31,570 bases of DNA from CAZJFC01 sp964545245. GTDB lineage: Bacteria; Pseudomonadota; Alphaproteobacteria; Rickettsiales; 21-14-0-20-44-7. The notes below the pieces were generated by a model. That model was not told where the DNA came from and searched no databases. It saw nothing but the letters and a program-made list of their open reading frames with translations. Positions 30,887 to 31,570 of this stretch are shown piece after piece (the stretch's first letter is position 1; every line of letters begins with the position of its first letter). The translations under genes and the position numbers were made by a program. The DNA lies in assembly GCA_964545245.1 (NCBI GenBank), contig CAZJFC010000015.1, positions 1 to 31,570 on the forward strand, in the 5' to 3' direction.

Positions 30887-31570
30887 TCAATCAATCGGCG
30901 GCAGTTCTGCCTTGTTTTGCGGCAGGTTGTCGTTCTGCTTCACCGGATATTTCTTCTCAAGGTAATCGAAATACTGCGCGAGCGTTTCATTGCTGGCGAG
31001 CTGTTTCGCGCTGCCTTCATATTTCGCGAGGTCTTCCCCGGAAATTTCCGGCACATGGATTTTCAGCAGGCGGATAACCTTGTAACCGCCGTCCTCATCG
31101 GCGAATGCGCCCTTGATCTCGCCCACGCGGGAGCTGAACGCGGCCTCGATATAACGCCCTTTTTCAAACGCCTCCTCCGCCTTCACGCCCTTTGCCAACT
31201 GATAGCCAAGGCGGTTCTTTGCGGCGTAATCCCGAAGGTTCACCTGTTTTTCCAGCTCGCTGATAATCTCGGAAGCATATTGCTCGTTCATTTCCTTTTC
31301 CTTCTGCGCGTCCCACGCTTTCACCACCTGCGGCTTGATGCTGGCAAGCTCAGGGATCCGCGCTTCCTCAACCTCGTCAACATATACCACGAAATAATCC
31401 CCGTCCGCGTCTTCCACTATGCTGGAGGTTTCGCCGTTCTTAAGGCCGAAAGCGGTTTCAATGAACAGATCGCTGAGTTTTTCATTATCCTCCCTCAGCC
31501 CTTTTTCCTTTTTCAGTTCAAGCTTCATTTTCTGCACGATTTCCTGAATGGTCGCGCCGCCTGCCAGCTC
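30887..31570 (-). CDS. ppiD: PpiD/SurA-type periplasmic peptidyl-prolyl isomerase, C-terminal 227 residues
   Basis: The C-terminal part of a foldase. The frame is open to the right edge, so the N-terminal membrane anchor and part of the chaperone and rotamase region are missing. The sequence entering from the edge is ELAGGATIQEIVQK, followed by LSDLFIETAFGLKNGETSSIVEDADGDYFVVYVDEV, a typical end of a parvulin-like repeat, and then a long helical segment with a second degenerate parvulin-like block (EEAFEKGRYIEAAFSSRVGEIKGAF). Family members are inner-membrane-anchored periplasmic chaperones that assist newly exported proteins. The position immediately upstream of trpE is the conserved alphaproteobacterial location of ppiD. 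Confidence 0.87.
   Translation of the reverse strand, partial: ELAGGATIQEIVQKMKLELKKEKGLREDNEKLSDLFIETAFGLKNGETSSIVEDADGDYFVVYVDEVEEARIPELASIKPQVVKAWDAQKEKEMNEQYASEIISELEKQVNLRDYAAKNRLGYQLAKGVKAEEAFEKGRYIEAAFSSRVGEIKGAFADEDGGYKVIRLLKIHVPEISGEDLAKYEGSAKQLASNETLAQYFDYLEKKYPVKQNDNLPQNKAELPPID

Overview
This window looks like chromosomal core sequence from an alphaproteobacterium. The C4-pathway 5-aminolevulinate synthase, the alphaproteobacterial-type heme A synthase (Cox15/CtaA), the AmgK-MurU peptidoglycan recycling pair, the adjacency of a malic enzyme (MaeB) gene to mutS, and the ppiD-trpE order all point that way. No rRNA or tRNA gene, prophage, insertion sequence or CRISPR array is visible. 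A run of 10 N at 23031-23040 marks a scaffold gap, so this is probably a draft or metagenome-derived contig. The genus cannot be named from the sequence alone.

Layout. 1-4624 (minus): maeB, msrB and the 5' two thirds of alaS, which runs off the left edge. 4768-5256 (minus): a hypothetical protein. 5368-7944 (plus): mutS. 8074-10535 (minus): a tightly overlapping obgE-gpsA-yqgE operon. 10633-12647 (plus): an isolated tadB-tadC pair. 12640-22179 (minus): a long co-directional block of amgK-murU-ctaA, then hemA-secD-flippase-like-thioredoxin-like-ccmE-ccmF. 22248-22601 (plus): a short hibernation factor gene. 22782-28216 (minus): a pseudokinase, a small membrane protein and a large AsmA/YhdP-like envelope protein. 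28307-29305 (plus): hemE. 29404-31570 (minus): ppiD (3' part) and trpE.

Themes. Heme and cytochrome biogenesis recur: hemA and hemE (tetrapyrrole synthesis), ctaA (heme A), and ccmE/ccmF with a thioredoxin-like protein (cytochrome c maturation). Envelope functions form a second theme: secD, amgK/murU, the AsmA/YhdP-like protein, a flippase-like protein and ppiD. Most convergent gene ends carry paired palindromic GC-rich repeats instead of classical terminators.

Most interesting points. (1) A tail-anchored pseudokinase lacks every catalytic motif residue I could check and is translationally coupled to a small multi-pass membrane protein, upstream of an AsmA-like gene that sits behind a terminator-like hairpin. 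(2) An internal AT-rich segment of alaS looks like a recombination (or assembly) mosaic. (3) Several genes at the head of transcription units (msrB, mutS, hemE, perhaps alaS, obgE and tadB) have no Shine-Dalgarno sequence and carry a -10-like hexamer 6-8 nt before the start codon, which predicts leaderless mRNAs. Genes with longer leaders (hemA, maeB, hpf) do have Shine-Dalgarno sequences. (4) GpsA has an unusually compact nucleotide-binding domain.
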